Below are positions 28,257 through 40,667 of a stretch of DNA of 64,000 nucleotides, piece by piece. Position 1 is the stretch's first letter, and every line of letters begins with the position of its first letter. A program made the position numbers and the translations under genes. This DNA comes from Onchocerca lupi. Lineage: Eukaryota > Nematoda > Chromadorea > Rhabditida > Onchocercidae. The notes under the pieces are model-generated. The model was not told the DNA's origin. It made no database searches and was given only the letters and a program-made list of their open reading frames with translations. The DNA is taken from assembly GCA_028564675.1 (NCBI GenBank), contig JAOVVO010000105.1:62001-126000 (forward strand). The letters are read 5' to 3'.

Positions 28257-31200
28257 AATAGTGATAATATTTTCGAATTTTGATAATAATAACAATAATT
28301 TCAAAACTTGTTAGAAATTTATCGAAATGATGATGAATAGTGCTCGAAATATTTGTCGAAATGATGATTAAATGAGCAAACATTTAACAAAATGCAAAAT
28401 TTCATCCTCAATTTTATTTCCAATTATTTTAATCTTTTTTTTTTTTTTTTTTACTTGAAATATTTATTACAGAAATTGTATTCATCGGAAGATACCGATA
28501 TAGAATATTCCAATCGAACTTCTCGTTGTGTTGAAAAAAATCAAAAACCTCCGATATCAATTACGGTCCAAATTGTGCATCCAAATTCGAATCATCGAAC
28601 CATTTGTACGAATCAAAATGAACCGAATTGCAGTAACAAAAGCAAAATAGTATATTTTAAATTTAAATGATTTTTAAGTACTTAATCAGTGGCATGATTG
28701 ATTGATCATTATGATTAATCCGGTTTCTGAATAGTTAAACACTACGAAAACTGGACGGAGAAATAATGATATCTGATTAGGATCGAAGTTATGAGTCATT
28801 CGAGAAATTCAAGTATTGTCTGAATGAAACAAATCCCTACAACAAATAATTTAATCAATAATTGAATTTTGCATCTTTTGATAAGATAACCGCGTCTTTG
28901 TCCTATTCCATCCATTATTAAATTATCAAAAAAATTTGACATTCTATTAAAGCGAAAGTATTCTATTAAAAAAATTTTGAAATTACATTCAATTATATAT
29001 GTTTTAAATTCAGTACATTCAATTATATATGTTTTAAATTATTGAAATACTAATTGTTGTCGGAATTATTCAGAAATTCCAAATGATCCATTATTCATCC
29101 ATTCAAACTTTTTCAGGTTCATAAGATGAGCAAGAATTTTGACTATCCTTCTGATTTACTTGTTCCATCGCAAATTCCATCCGATACATCAGAATCCCGA
29201 CATAGCTATTCGAATGATTCCGGTAAACAACCGAAATCTATCCTAAAACATCGATTAGTGTCTTCTTGTAAAACGATTGATGATATTACCAGACGTTCTG
29301 TTGAAAGAGTTCAAATTAACGACAGTAATCATGAGGTAATTTAAAATGATGGGATGTTGTTATCATGAAGGAATGACAATATCAAAAATTGATATTCTCA
29401 CGGAATTTGTTAAAATGCATGCATTAGAATCATGTAAACTTTATAAATGTTATCCAGTTTTTTGGAGAAAAAATGGAGAAAATTTAAATTCGTCTGCTGA
29501 TTAAAAACAAAAAGTTAAATTCATTTCTTCGCAAAAATGAAAAAAAAAGAAAAAATCATTCTCTCCTTAGAAAAATGGAATTCATCAGCTAACAAAAAAA
29601 TAGAATCTTTCTTTTTGCTTCAGGAAAGAAGACAGCAATATCGCGATCAGAGTTATGATAATTCCGCTCGAATAGGTCAATCTTCTCATTCTTCGAATCC
29701 AACTTCAGATTCGATTGATAGAGAGAACAGGCTGTATCAAATTATGCAAGAGAATCTGCAGCAACAGAATCTACCACCTCAAACACCTCGTCATCTTCCA
29801 CAAGCTTCCTTTAATGGACCCTTCTTTACTCTCGAGGAAGTTCACACTGAGCAACAGAGGTTTAATTTTAAATATATTGAAATTGCGACTGTAAAAAATC
29901 TCAAATTTTTCGTCAATATTATTCTTGTTATTATCGCCATCATAGAAATATCTCTAATTAGATGAAAAATATATCTTTAAATATGTTTGTGATTTTCACT
30001 AATTTTCAGTGGTGTTATGCGAATTTTCTTAAATATTAACAAATTTTAGATAGCATTAATTTGAAATTTCTCACTTTTCCATATTCCAATAGATTTTAAA
30101 TCATTTTTCTTAATATACATGAAATTTTAAATTGCATGTGGAAGTTTGTTGAAGTAATTGAAGTTTAAGAGTATCGAATTTAATTTCCATTTTCAGACAT
30201 TCAATAGAAATTCCTATCGAAGAATACCATGTTGAATGTGATCATCAATTAATCAGAAGAGAGCGACAGGATTCTGCTGATGATTCAAACCATAAATTAA
30301 AGTTTGACTACTTTTTTTTAATACCAATTTGATGAGATATCTTTTTCCCAATAATTTAACTGGAAATCGGAGTGATAAGAAATCAATGAAAAATTCTTTT
30401 TATGATTTAGAATATTTAGAAATGATAGTCGATCAAAATCAGTATCAGTAATGGAAATAAATAGAATGGAACCTGAAAAAGTAAGTTGATTATTACGTTT
30501 AGCTAATTATAGCTGTTTAAATCTCAAAACAAATCGAGTTGTCGAGTTGGAATTCGTAATCCGTTTATACGCATTTCATATTGGGATAAGTACGAATGCT
30601 TATTTACTTGTTTATCTTGTTTACTTTTTCACAAGTCTACTTTTCCCTGTTTATCTTTTCACTTTAATTCCCGATTTCTATTTATGATTCCAAAATGCAT
30701 TAATATTTTATATTTTATTATAATTTTTCAAGTTGCAGAATAACGAGATTAGCGAAAGTTTTGTTCACTGGTCATCACCACCATCAAAACAGAAACATGA
30801 ACGTGCCCGATCAGTTCCACCATCATTGAGGACAAAAAATATCACGGATCCGGACCGAATTGATGAATATCATCGACAGAAGGAGCTTGAATTGGAAGCT
30901 ATACGACGTAGGGAAGAGGAAACTATGTTTTGGGGAAAGAAGCAGGTAATCGCATATAATTTAATCGAAAATTTCATGATATCACATGAATTACGAAATT
31001 TTCATAATTCTCGGATTCTGGCAATTTCATGATTCTTGGTTTCTCAATAATGTCACTTTCTCCATTCTTGATGATAATATAAAAATAAAAGTCTACTACA
31101 AAATATTTTAAGATTTTACAAGATATTATTTTAAAATTATGAAATATTTTAAGACTCGTGCTTCGGAAATACAAGAGCATCTGTATTACGGACAAATGCA

Positions 31201-34200
31201 ATCAAGACGTGATATAACTAGCCCAGAATTAAGCGAATCAATGACTCAGTCTCATGAAGAATTGCAACAAATCGATATAAATGCTCAAAAACGACAAAAA
31301 GAACTTTACTTTGAGGTTTATCTTCAAATTATATTAAATTTGTCCGAATTTTATCATTCTTTTCGAAATATTAATACTGTGTGGATCTATTTGGTGTCAA
31401 ATTCTGAAATTATCGAAAGGACGAGAACATCCACAAGAATGTAGAAATCAACGTTTTGAAAAATTAATTTCTTCGGACACTACTTGTTATCTTATTACAG
31501 TGAAGTGAAATCATTTGAAACATCTTCTGTTAGTTTTAGGAGACAACAAATATGTTAAGGATAAAACGGATTAAATATTTTTAGATTTCATTTGTAAAAA
31601 TAGTAATTAATAATAATGTATGAATAACAAAAACCGATTGATATTCTCGAAAAATTCATCTTTTACTTATTTCTAAATTTTTTATAAATTGTTTATTTTT
31701 CTAAGCAGCGTAATGTTTGAATAAAATATTATTAATTTTCATTCAGAAATAGCTATTAGCATTACTTTATGATCTAAGACATTTAGGCATGACCATTAAT
31801 GATTAACTGTCAAGAATTGAAATTTATTTTAATTTTTAATTTAGAGAAACCTAGAACCACATTTGATGCGTGTTTATGAAACGCGGCCTATTACGGCAAC
31901 ATCTGAAGAAGGTGAAAAACAGGAATCTATTTTCTCGCCAAATCCGGTAACCTGGAAACGATTGTATATCGTTGATCAATCAAAACCAGTTGCTAAAAAT
32001 GAAATTATCACCAGTGAGCAGCTTCTTGAAAAGGAACGATTTGATATTGATTTATTGAAAGTAATGGTTTTTTGTTTTATAGCACTGGTGTACTAACTGA
32101 TTTCAATTGATTGTATTATTTAGAATTTATGAAATTATCAAGAGAGTAATTATCATATGATAAAGTTCTAAATAAATTTGACGAAGTTTTAAATAAAGTC
32201 ATAAAATAAATTTATGATGAATATCGTATGATAAAGTTTTGTGGTTTTTATCCGGTTTCAAAGCATTTATCATTTTTTCCACAATACAAAATTATAATTT
32301 TAATATTAAATATTGATAATTGTTATTTTATGATCGTGATACTATAAAATGCTTTATTATAACAGCGATAATTCGAAGAAATAATTCAAATTATTTTAGC
32401 GCCGAGAAGCATTTATTGAAAAACCGAAACCAGAACTCAAGATTTTCCGGACCGGTAAACGATGGAAACCACCACCAGAACAATGTTATGTTTGGCCACA
32501 TGTAGGTAAAGCATCAAATGCGGAACCAAGCCTTGAAAGTAGCAGTAATTATTCTACAGGTCATTTCTAAATTATAATATTTTCATAAAATTGAGAGTTT
32601 TAAACCGAATAACACGAATTCCGTTTTGTTTAAATGAATTTTCATCAGTCAAAATACTTTTGCTTCAAATAAACTTGTTGTCGACTAGTTTAAATCAAGA
32701 AATTTAATATTTTTCATTTTCAAATGTGAATTTTAATCTGGTCTTATTTCAATGAGCTTTTATAGATCATCTAGCAGATCGAACAGTTGAAAGTGCTGAA
32801 TTTCGATGGCAACCGGTTGTCTATGATCCGGAATACAAACAGGAGCATAAGAGTTTCACTCCGGAAAATTTATTGCCCGGCACACCACGTGGATTTGGTA
32901 CTTATCATTATGAAAATAAATTTTAAGTTTTTGTAGTTTCAATTTCGAGTAAAATTAAATTTGTGGATTTTAATTTTCTACCTAAAAATTCAATTGAAAT
33001 TTAGGTCCTGGTCCATTAGATGAACCTGCAAAGCGTCAAATTAAGTACCTTGTTCAACCACTACCTGATGGTAGCCATCGACCGAAACCAGCATTCGGTG
33101 GTCCACGTGTTACTCCATCTGGAGGTTTCTATCCTCATGCACCAAATGCTATTAAGGTAAGAGAAGCCTTTCCCTAAATTTCTTTTAATTTTTACCTCTT
33201 TTTCAGAACTTTCTCAAAAAATTAAAACGAGTCTTTTACTTTTTTATTACAATGATTTTCTATTTATTTCAAAATTTCTTTCAAACTTGGCTTTCTTCTT
33301 CATTTTCTCATTTTTGATAAAATTTAGATATTGAAAAAGAAACTTTTGAAAAACTTACCGGAATCAAGTAATGCGGATCCAGATAAGGAAGTTGAAATCA
33401 TCCATCAGAGAAAGTTTCATCGATTGGGAGAGATACCATCAAATACGACACAATGTTACGGTACGCTTAAAATATTGTTATAGCAGTAAAATTATTACGA
33501 TAGTTCATGATAGTAGGACAAATATCAACGTTACTATATTAAAATGTTAGTAACGTTGATGTTTGTTTCGCTAAAAATGCAATTATTATCATGATAAATC
33601 ATCTTTCTATCATAAGATTGGAAATTGGAAAATGATACTAAATGACATTAATGAAGAGTGTTAATTTAGATAATAATTTCAAATACCTAGTGAACAAACG
33701 TTAGTCTCAGGTTCAGAGATCCTAATAAATTTAAAATTTACACCTCGAAACTTGAATCTAATGAATGTTAGTTTTAGGTATTCTAATTGTATAGCATTAG
33801 TTTCAAGTACTTTAATGAATGGAATTAGCTTCAGATACTGTAGTGAACAAACGTTAATTTCAGATACTCCAATGGACAGATGTCAGTTTCAGACACTTTA
33901 GTAAACAGACGTTAGTTTCAAATAGCGTAATGAATAGACGTTAGTTTCAGATATAGCAGACTGGGAGAAAATCTACGATCTACCACCCCATTCATCAACG
34001 ATAACGTCATATGATACACCTCGCAACGTGAATGTACGAGAAAAACTTGCAGCATTCGAAAATACAATTAGGCAAACTACACCCTCAATTAGTTTACGTT
34101 TAGATTCAGGTGATACACGTCGTTCACCATCTTCCATACATGCGTGTAATATCGATGATGGCTTACAATCACCAAACGTTACACAAATAAACCGAAATGG

Positions 34201-35715
34201 TCAGGTTGGTCAAGTTGTACTTACCTTTTATTGTTAATTATTCAACTGAAATAAGATCTGCAGATTTTAATGCTGTCTCTATCATTCATTCAATTCTTCC
34301 TGCAAGATTTAAAAGTCGTCTTACTCCGAAAGTTTGTGAAATCAAAATAAGCAATCAAAAACAATTAATTAATCAAAAAATAAACGAAAAGCTTAAATTA
34401 CGCGCCTTATCCACATAAAAACATGCTCCTCATCGAATGCAACGTTGCATGAAGAAAATTTCGAATGCAACGTTGTATGGAAGATTCAAATTAATCTGTA
34501 TCCATTCACTTACTTTTATCTGTCACAGATGTGATAGGTTAAGAAATATTAGATATATCTACATAAAAACACGCGCCTATTCGAATGAATCAAAACTTGT
34601 ATCAAGAGGTTTTATCAAAACTTAAAAGCAATCGGTGAAGAATTTTAAAGTTATGTGAGGAGTAACAGCAACGATGATTTACATTTTTATTTGTATAGAT
34701 TGCAAGTTATCTTCAACATTTTGCTAAGAAGCTTGCAATCAGCAGTGGTCTTCTGATCAAGCACTTATCATTAAATCAATTAGTCAATCAATTGAATGGT
34801 CAACTTCAGTTTATAGTTTCTACGCTATTTTGAGAATGGGCAAATTAGGTTGTAGATAATTCAAAGATTGTTTAATATTGAGAATAAATAATGCTACATA
34901 TTTGTGATGAAGATAATTCCATGGTTTGTGAAGGATCTAACATTTATTCATCATATCGATTATTCAAGATTATCAATTAGATTGTTAACTTTATCCTATC
35001 ACTGTCTGGTACCACTAAATTTATTCATTTATATTCTCATAACAGTATTACTTTTACAGTATTTACGACATCAGCAACGTCTTCGACAACAACTTCTTTC
35101 ACCAGCTTCAGTACGAACGGATACTACTGATAGTAGTCAACAATCACATCAGGTAAAATGAAGTATATTTTGAAAATTTCAAGACTTAAAAAATTAAAAA
35201 GAAGTCCAATTCTTTTTTTTTTCTCTGTTTGCTTATTTTTCGCCAAAAATTAGAAATTATAAAAAAAAAGTACTTCCTAATTACTGATTTGAAAGTTTCA
35301 CAAAATTTAGCAACATCGAAAAGAGCGACAGATAATTCCATCCAACACTTCATTAATTCGTCAAATCAATCATCGTAACGAAAATCACGGCAGTCGTACA
35401 CGTTTTGCCATCCATTCAGATAGCAATCAACAATATGGTCGAAAAGTGTCAACACCAAAATCATTACGTCCAATCCGTGATCCTGCAGAATATAATCGTC
35501 ATCACTATCAGCATCGTATTCCCATTTTTCGTTCCGGTCATACATCAGCTCCATGTCAACATCAACAATTTGTACAAGTAAAACCAGCAGTATTAGTAAC
35601 TTCGCCACGTCGTTTGACACGTATACCTGTAGATTGTAACATGAATCGCAGTAATCCTCACGTAGTCGAAATAAAGCGATTATCATCACGAACTCCAACT
35701 ATCCTTCAATGGTAG
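26299..35715 (+). CDS. Unknown Ser/Arg/Gln-rich scaffold-type protein, block B (17 exons, about 1109 aa)
   Basis: Exons: 26299-26763, 27970-28113, 28473-28649, 29117-29335, 29624-29859, 30197-30301, 30411-30480 (or from 30420), 30739-30945, 31154-31315, 31845-32060, 32400-32559, 32766-32897, 33005-33156, 33328-33460, 33951-34204, 35060-35152 and 35311-35715 (TAG). All phases match across 16 introns. The start ATG has an in-frame TGA just upstream, so it is a true start, perhaps of an alternative promoter. The N-terminal half is Ser/Asn-rich. Exon 8 ends in a charged helix (RRREEE). Exon 10 repeats the block A module (NLEPHLMRVYETRPIT). Exons 11-13 carry Trp/Pro motifs (RWKPPPEQCYVWP, RWQPVVYDPEYK, LLPGTPRGFGPGP) that look conserved. 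The C-terminus is Arg/His/Gln-rich. No catalytic or membrane domain is visible. A structural or junction scaffold is an inference; nematode PAT-12 is one unverified candidate. Exon 2 has a better alternative donor at 28033 (GTGAGT, still phase 0). Confidence 0.75.
26808..27005. repeat. Diverged tandem duplication next to the first block B exon
   Basis: Two segments about 124 bp apart share CAGATTCTCA(G/A)C...TATTCTGATTTTCATA and a following AAGTTAATTAT...TGCATTA. The first starts at 26808 and the second at 26932. Both lie in intron 1 of block B, just after the donor. Confidence 0.6.
28163..28256. repeat. (AAAT)n microsatellite
   Basis: About 94 bp of nearly uninterrupted TAAA repeat in a block B intron. 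Read on the - strand it gives the YLFI-repeat open frames across 28056-28383, which are not genes. Confidence 0.95.
28985..29040. repeat. 30-bp tandem duplication in an intron
   Basis: ACATTCAATTATATATGTTT and the following AAATT occur at 28985 and again, unchanged, at 29015, separated by CAGT. Confidence 0.85.
33518..33566. other. Intronic 49-nt hairpin, small-RNA-precursor-like
   Basis: Arms 33518-33536 and 33548-33566 are reverse complements over 19 positions, with one G.T wobble and an 11-nt loop. The arms are mixed sequence (ATCAACGTTACTA) and not simple AT repeat. It sits in the block B intron between 33460 and 33951. A short hairpin of this type could be a pre-miRNA within a host-gene intron or a small inverted-repeat element. 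No flanking single-stranded basal stem is obvious beyond two G.T pairs. Confidence 0.4.
33682..33950 (+). repeat. 30-bp minisatellite whose units carry TTTCAG, ending at the true splice acceptor
   Basis: The consensus unit is close to ATACTNTAGTGAACAGACG then TTAGTTTCAG. Good units end at 33834, 33863, 33892, about 33921 (CAA in place of CAG) and 33950. A more diverged 5' part reaches back to 33682. The final TTTCAG (33945-33950) is the acceptor of the exon starting at 33951. Splicing at 33834, 33863 or 33892 instead would meet an in-frame TAA or TAG within the repeat. Confidence 0.75.
34264..34418 (+). CDS. Possible alternative terminal exon (51 codons)
   Basis: The acceptor GATCTGCAG at 34255-34263 followed by a phase-1 start would join to the exon ending at 33460 and give a 50-aa tail ending KLRALST before TAA. 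Codon choice looks plausible (FNAVSIIHSILPARF, KVCEIKISNQKQL). However, its end runs into the dispersed repeat at 34420, and no close AATAAA follows. It could equally be chance open frame. Confidence 0.25.
34420..34695 (+). repeat. Dispersed repeat, copy 2 (with a partial extra copy)
   Basis: Same family and orientation as 12575-12745. ATGCAACGTTGCAT occurs at 34437-34450, and a second, one-base-different form at 34465-34478. The CACTTACTTTTATCTG, TCACAGATGTGAT, AAAGCAATC and AAAGTTATGTGAGGA blocks then follow in order. ACATAAAAACA(T/C)G occurs twice, suggesting a truncated copy joined to a fuller one. It lies in a block B intron. Confidence 0.65.
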
Positions 35716-37740
35716 GCATCATCCAGTGCCGACTACTTGAATTCGAAGTGTTGATTTTTCTTAATTTTTTGGTATGAATTTTTTCAAATTTCATGCAAAA
35801 GCCGTTTTTTTAATAATATTTTTCAATAATTCGCTGTTCATTTTCTTGTTTTTTTACAAACGTAATAAAGTAAGTTTTTGACGTTTCGTTTCTGTTTTTT
35901 TCAACCTAGTGGCATGAATTCTTTACGACGCAACAACGTGAATTATTTAATAACGTGACAAAATAAGTTATTTAATATTTAATTCACTTTTACCAGTTTC
36001 TTTGTAACGTAATAACGTAAATTCTTTACAACATAAGAACAAAAAATTTTTTTTAAAAGTAAAAGCAAACAAGCAAAGCAAGGCAAATTAATTTAGACTT
36101 TGATTTTAAATTATTCAGTATTCTATTCTCCTTCCCAGTTTCTTTAAAGCACAACACGTATTTTACTCTATCCAATTCGGCTTTTTTTTTCAGGTTTTTC
36201 CGAAATTTTCGCCTTTTACTATTTGATTTTAAATGGTAAGTTTTGCTGTCGCATGAAACTCTAATTGGATGTCATCACTGTCGCATTATTTTCAATTTTT
36301 CTTTTGAGACACTTTTGTATATTATCTGCTTTCACTTTTTCAATATTTCATTATCTTCCATAATATTCTGTACATTATTTTCCTTTTTTTTTTCTTTAAA
36401 AATTTATAACTATAAATGTTGGATCAGATCATGTTGTCTCAAAATTAATCAGCAGGTAGAAATTCTCTTTTTATTTGCTAATTGAAAATTTGCATAACAC
36501 TTTTTGATAAATGGCAGTATAAGTTCGATTTATTGATATTTTAACAGGCAATAATATTCAATGTCGAATATTTAAACAGTACTGTTCCGAAAAAATTGAA
36601 GTGAAAAATTTTGAGCAATCTTAACATCCATAAATTGGCCAAATTTTAATTTTTTTTTTTTTCAAAATCTACTTTTGTAAATTTTTTTGTATAATGTCTT
36701 TAATTTTTGTGAAAATATGTAAATTGATTCAATCTTCATTAATTTTGCTCAATTTTATATTTTTGCAAAATATCCTAATTTAACAGTATGCTTGATCGAT
36801 TAAATCAGTTTTACATTATTGTTTTAAGTAAAAATTTCAGCGAATTTTAAAGAAAATGATTATGATTATTAAATTAATATATTAATCAATCAGTCGATCA
36901 ATTATTTAATCCTATCATCTTCTTTATCACTTTTCTAAATCATCTCTGATGTCGGCGTCTTAATTTTTCACTTTTTTTTTTTTTTTTTCATCAAAACATA
37001 TTAAACTATTAATTATGATTCCAATTATTATAGTATTTTGGGAACAAATATGCCAATAAATTTTTACTAATTTTTGTTTTTTCATTTTTTCTTTACATAA
37101 ACTTTTCTGTCTGCATGAATCCTTTTCTTCATTCTTGGTTGATCTTCATTGATAATAATTGCTCTGATATCAATGATATCATGATCTTGTGATTTTACTA
37201 AGTGCTATCATGATAATCTGAAGTCAAAGGATGGACGAAAAAAACGGTAAGAATATTTTACATATTTTATTCTGTTTTAATTTAATCAATTACTTTTTTC
37301 TTTTTTTCTTACAATTTATTTACGAAACATTTTTCATGTTTTCGTTTACAAATGAATATTTAAACTTTGTTGAAATCGTTCAAATCGAAATAATTTAGCA
37401 AATCATGAATTTTTCGTTTTTATTAATTTTTTAATTGTCTCTCTCATTTCAGTATTTCAGATATTTTGTTTCTGTGCAAACTTTCTCAGCTCCAACTATT
37501 TTTGTTTTATGTTTGTAATTAATATTAAATATCCAACATTAAATTGAATTGTAATTAACAGTTACTGACAAATTTTTGAAATTAATATATTATGTGGGAA
37601 GAACAAATTGAATTTTGTATCAAATATTTAATGAAATAATTTAATGAATATGTTTCAATGCTACTGACATAATTTTTTCAATTTTAGACAAAATTTTAAG
37701 TTTTACTGATATCATCAATGTAACCTTTATTTATTTTTAG
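35716..37740 (+). other. 3' UTR of the 35715 end, then intron leading to block C
   Basis: Stop at 35713-35715, then T-rich sequence. I find no exon between 35716 and 37740. A short ATG-led frame at 37230-37245 with a GTAAGA donor is in the wrong phase for the next exon. The sequence is otherwise T-rich with no repeat of note. Confidence 0.55.
35864..35869 (+). terminator. AATAAA polyadenylation signal for the 35715 end
   Basis: AATAAA occurs 149 nt after the TAG at 35713-35715, followed by GTAAGTTTTTG. Position and context fit a real 3' end for this isoform, but the base composition makes chance occurrences common. Confidence 0.45.
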
Positions 37741-40624
37741 ACAACAATTGGTGGACCGAAAAATGTAAGCTTTTCCTCTTTTTTTTTTTATTAGTAATTA
37801 CTTCATTAGTGATTAGTAATTTAACTTAATTACTTGATTCTTAACAGCAAAATTTGTAATTGCCGGGCATTTTATTCAAGAAAATGCAATAATGGAATTT
37901 TTAGAATAATTTTTTAAACGAGTGACAGTGATCAGTAAAATTGATGATTTTCTTTGCATGCAGGTAACATCAAGATGAAAGACTTTCCTCATTTATTTTT
38001 TTCTAATTAAAAAGAATTTTACCGTTAGCAAAAATGCTATTGATGAAGTGAATTCGGTTTACTTCACAAAAAAAAAATCTTTTTTTTTTTTAATTTTAGA
38101 ATATATAATAATTAAATTCTTGCATATCCAACAATAAAAATTCAAATTTTAACAAATTGCTGCTGTTGATTCCTTTTATAAAAAATTGAAAAGAAAAAGC
38201 TATTTAAAATGCAAAAGTCCTAAAAATAGTCACTGTTTTTTTGTATTAAACTATGAATTTTTATCAATTTTCACTCAATATTTAAAATCATAGTTTTTGA
38301 AAAATTTGACAAACATATTGTATTCATTAGAATTTTAAATTCTGAATAACTCTGACGGATTGAAATTGAATAGATAATTGCACTTGTCGCAATTTGTGGA
38401 CTATGACTTTTTTCGCAAAATTTATTTAGTTAAGCTTAAAACCAAGTTTTAAATACAATGGTATTAAATTTAATGCATTTTCCACTAAAATTATTTCGTT
38501 TATATTTTTCATTTTATGATGATCTTATCACCTTTTTATATAAATTTTAAATTCCAAATTTCTGTAAAACAGTTTTAAAACCATGAACATTATATTTAAA
38601 TCCAGAAAGGCAGAATTCATGTTAATTTATTTTTAAAAACTTAAAACAAACGAAATATTATGTCAAAATGAAATGCATATAAGAATTAATTTTAAAAGTT
38701 TCGAATAGTTTGAAATAAAAAATTTAAAAACTTTTTCTATTAGAACTATCCGAATAAATAGTATTATGCAGTTCATTAATTAATTGCGATTTATTTGGAT
38801 ACTATGCGATTCTTTTATTTCAACTAACTTTTTAAAACACAGTCCATTTGCGTATATATCGCGATAACGATTCAGAAATCTATGCATCTTTTTTTTTTTT
38901 TTTTTTCGCTTCAAACGATGAACTAATAATTTGAAGTTCGCAAACTAACAGCATTAATTTTTCTAAAATTCGAAACTTCTATTAGTGCTTTTTTTTTTTT
39001 CATAAATGTTAGTTTTTTTTTCATTCGTTGAATTTTATTCGGGACTTTTGAGATGTAGTAATAATAAATTTAATTTAAATAATTACAATCAATTAAAGAA
39101 GAAGAATAATTTGTTATTGAATAATAATTTGATAAATATGATCCTTTGTTATTGAAGAATAATTTGGTAACTCGAATTGCTGCTATTTGTCAATAAGTTG
39201 ATGACGTATCATTGCGGAATTTATAGTTTATTGAAATCAAAGATGTAAACAGGATGATAATTTAATGATAAGACAATGATAAAGAAGGCTTAATGATAAC
39301 AATTGTATTTATTTTTGCTTTAGAATAGCGACTTAGATCAGTTAGCGCGGTTGAATGAAAAACTTTTGGAACGATCTAGAGGAAGGCGAGCGGACTACAA
39401 ACTTGTTGATTCTGAAATTGTTAAAACAGCACCTGAACCAGTTCCAGTTACTGTTAAGGTTCGCTTTTTTGGCTATCTTTTTCCGATATCATCAAAATTA
39501 TCGGATATTTTGAATAAATCGATAATCGATCTGTCGGCTAAGTAAGTCATTCAATTAGCACTTCTCCTTTTCGCAAAATTCAGTCGAATTTAAATTACAC
39601 CTATCTTAAAATTAAGCATTAAGAGAATTTTTACTGTTTTTCTTACTTTATAGAAATAGTTAGAATTTCAAAAAAATTTCAAATTTATAACAAAAAAAAA
39701 AAAAAAAAAAACGAAAGAAAACAAGATATTAGTGTTGCAAGAAAAATGGATTTCTTTTTTAGATTTTAATTTAATTACTTGTAGATTTTAATTTTAATTG
39801 CTATTTTTACCTCTATTGAATTAGTATAATTGAGGAATTAGAAATAATTCATTTTTGAATATAATTTCGTATTTAAGTTTCTCTTGTTTACAGGAAATAA
39901 GACAACGTAAGGGGAAATGTTTTATAATTACCAACATTAACATGAACAAAATTGTATGAACATTTCGTTTATTAGATTATAATTATTAAGGTTTTATAAA
40001 TTAACCAGAAAATCGGATTGGTTTTTTCCTCTCCAATATATGATACTTGGGAGTAGTATTAATTCATTCATTAAACATTTAAATTTGCATAGAATTTATT
40101 CGATAATAATTAGTTCGACTATTCTAATTTGAATACATTTTACAGTCAACCTTTCTGTTCGTTAGATGATTTTTGAAATTGAATTATCTAAAACAATTAA
40201 AGATCAACGCCAGACGCTAGATTGCTGAGATAATTTAGTTGACAATGCTGTAAAATAAATATTATCGATTGATTTATTTAAAAATAGAGATTGTCGATCG
40301 ATTCTTTGAAATTATAATCATGATGTATGGATATTCAATATTACAGCTGTAAGATTTCGAAAATTTAGTTTTTTTTTTAAAAAAAAGAATGCAATAAAAT
40401 CGAATTTCTTTTATCTCTAAATTTAAATAAAGAATTTCTTTTTTAGTTAAGGAAGTTTTTCTTCCTGTAAAAAAAAAAAAAAAAAGTCTGACGAAATTTT
40501 TAAAGAAATTTAATTTGTTGACAATTTTAGAACAAACTAAGCATGTTTTTTTTTTTTTTTTTTCTATTTTCTTTATGTCATTCATTTTTTCTCCTTCTTC
40601 TATTTCTATCATCTATTTTTCGAC

Positions 40625-40667
<43 letters not shown>

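Noticed and set aside
28056..28383. Two - strand frames with YLFI repeats
   Set aside because: Translation of the AAAT microsatellite inside an intron.
35366..35698. 110-aa - strand frame
   Set aside because: Antisense shadow of the block B terminal exon.
37230..37245. ATG-led mini exon with a GTAAGA donor before block C
   Set aside because: Ends in phase 1, whereas the next exon needs phase 0; the join gives a stop.
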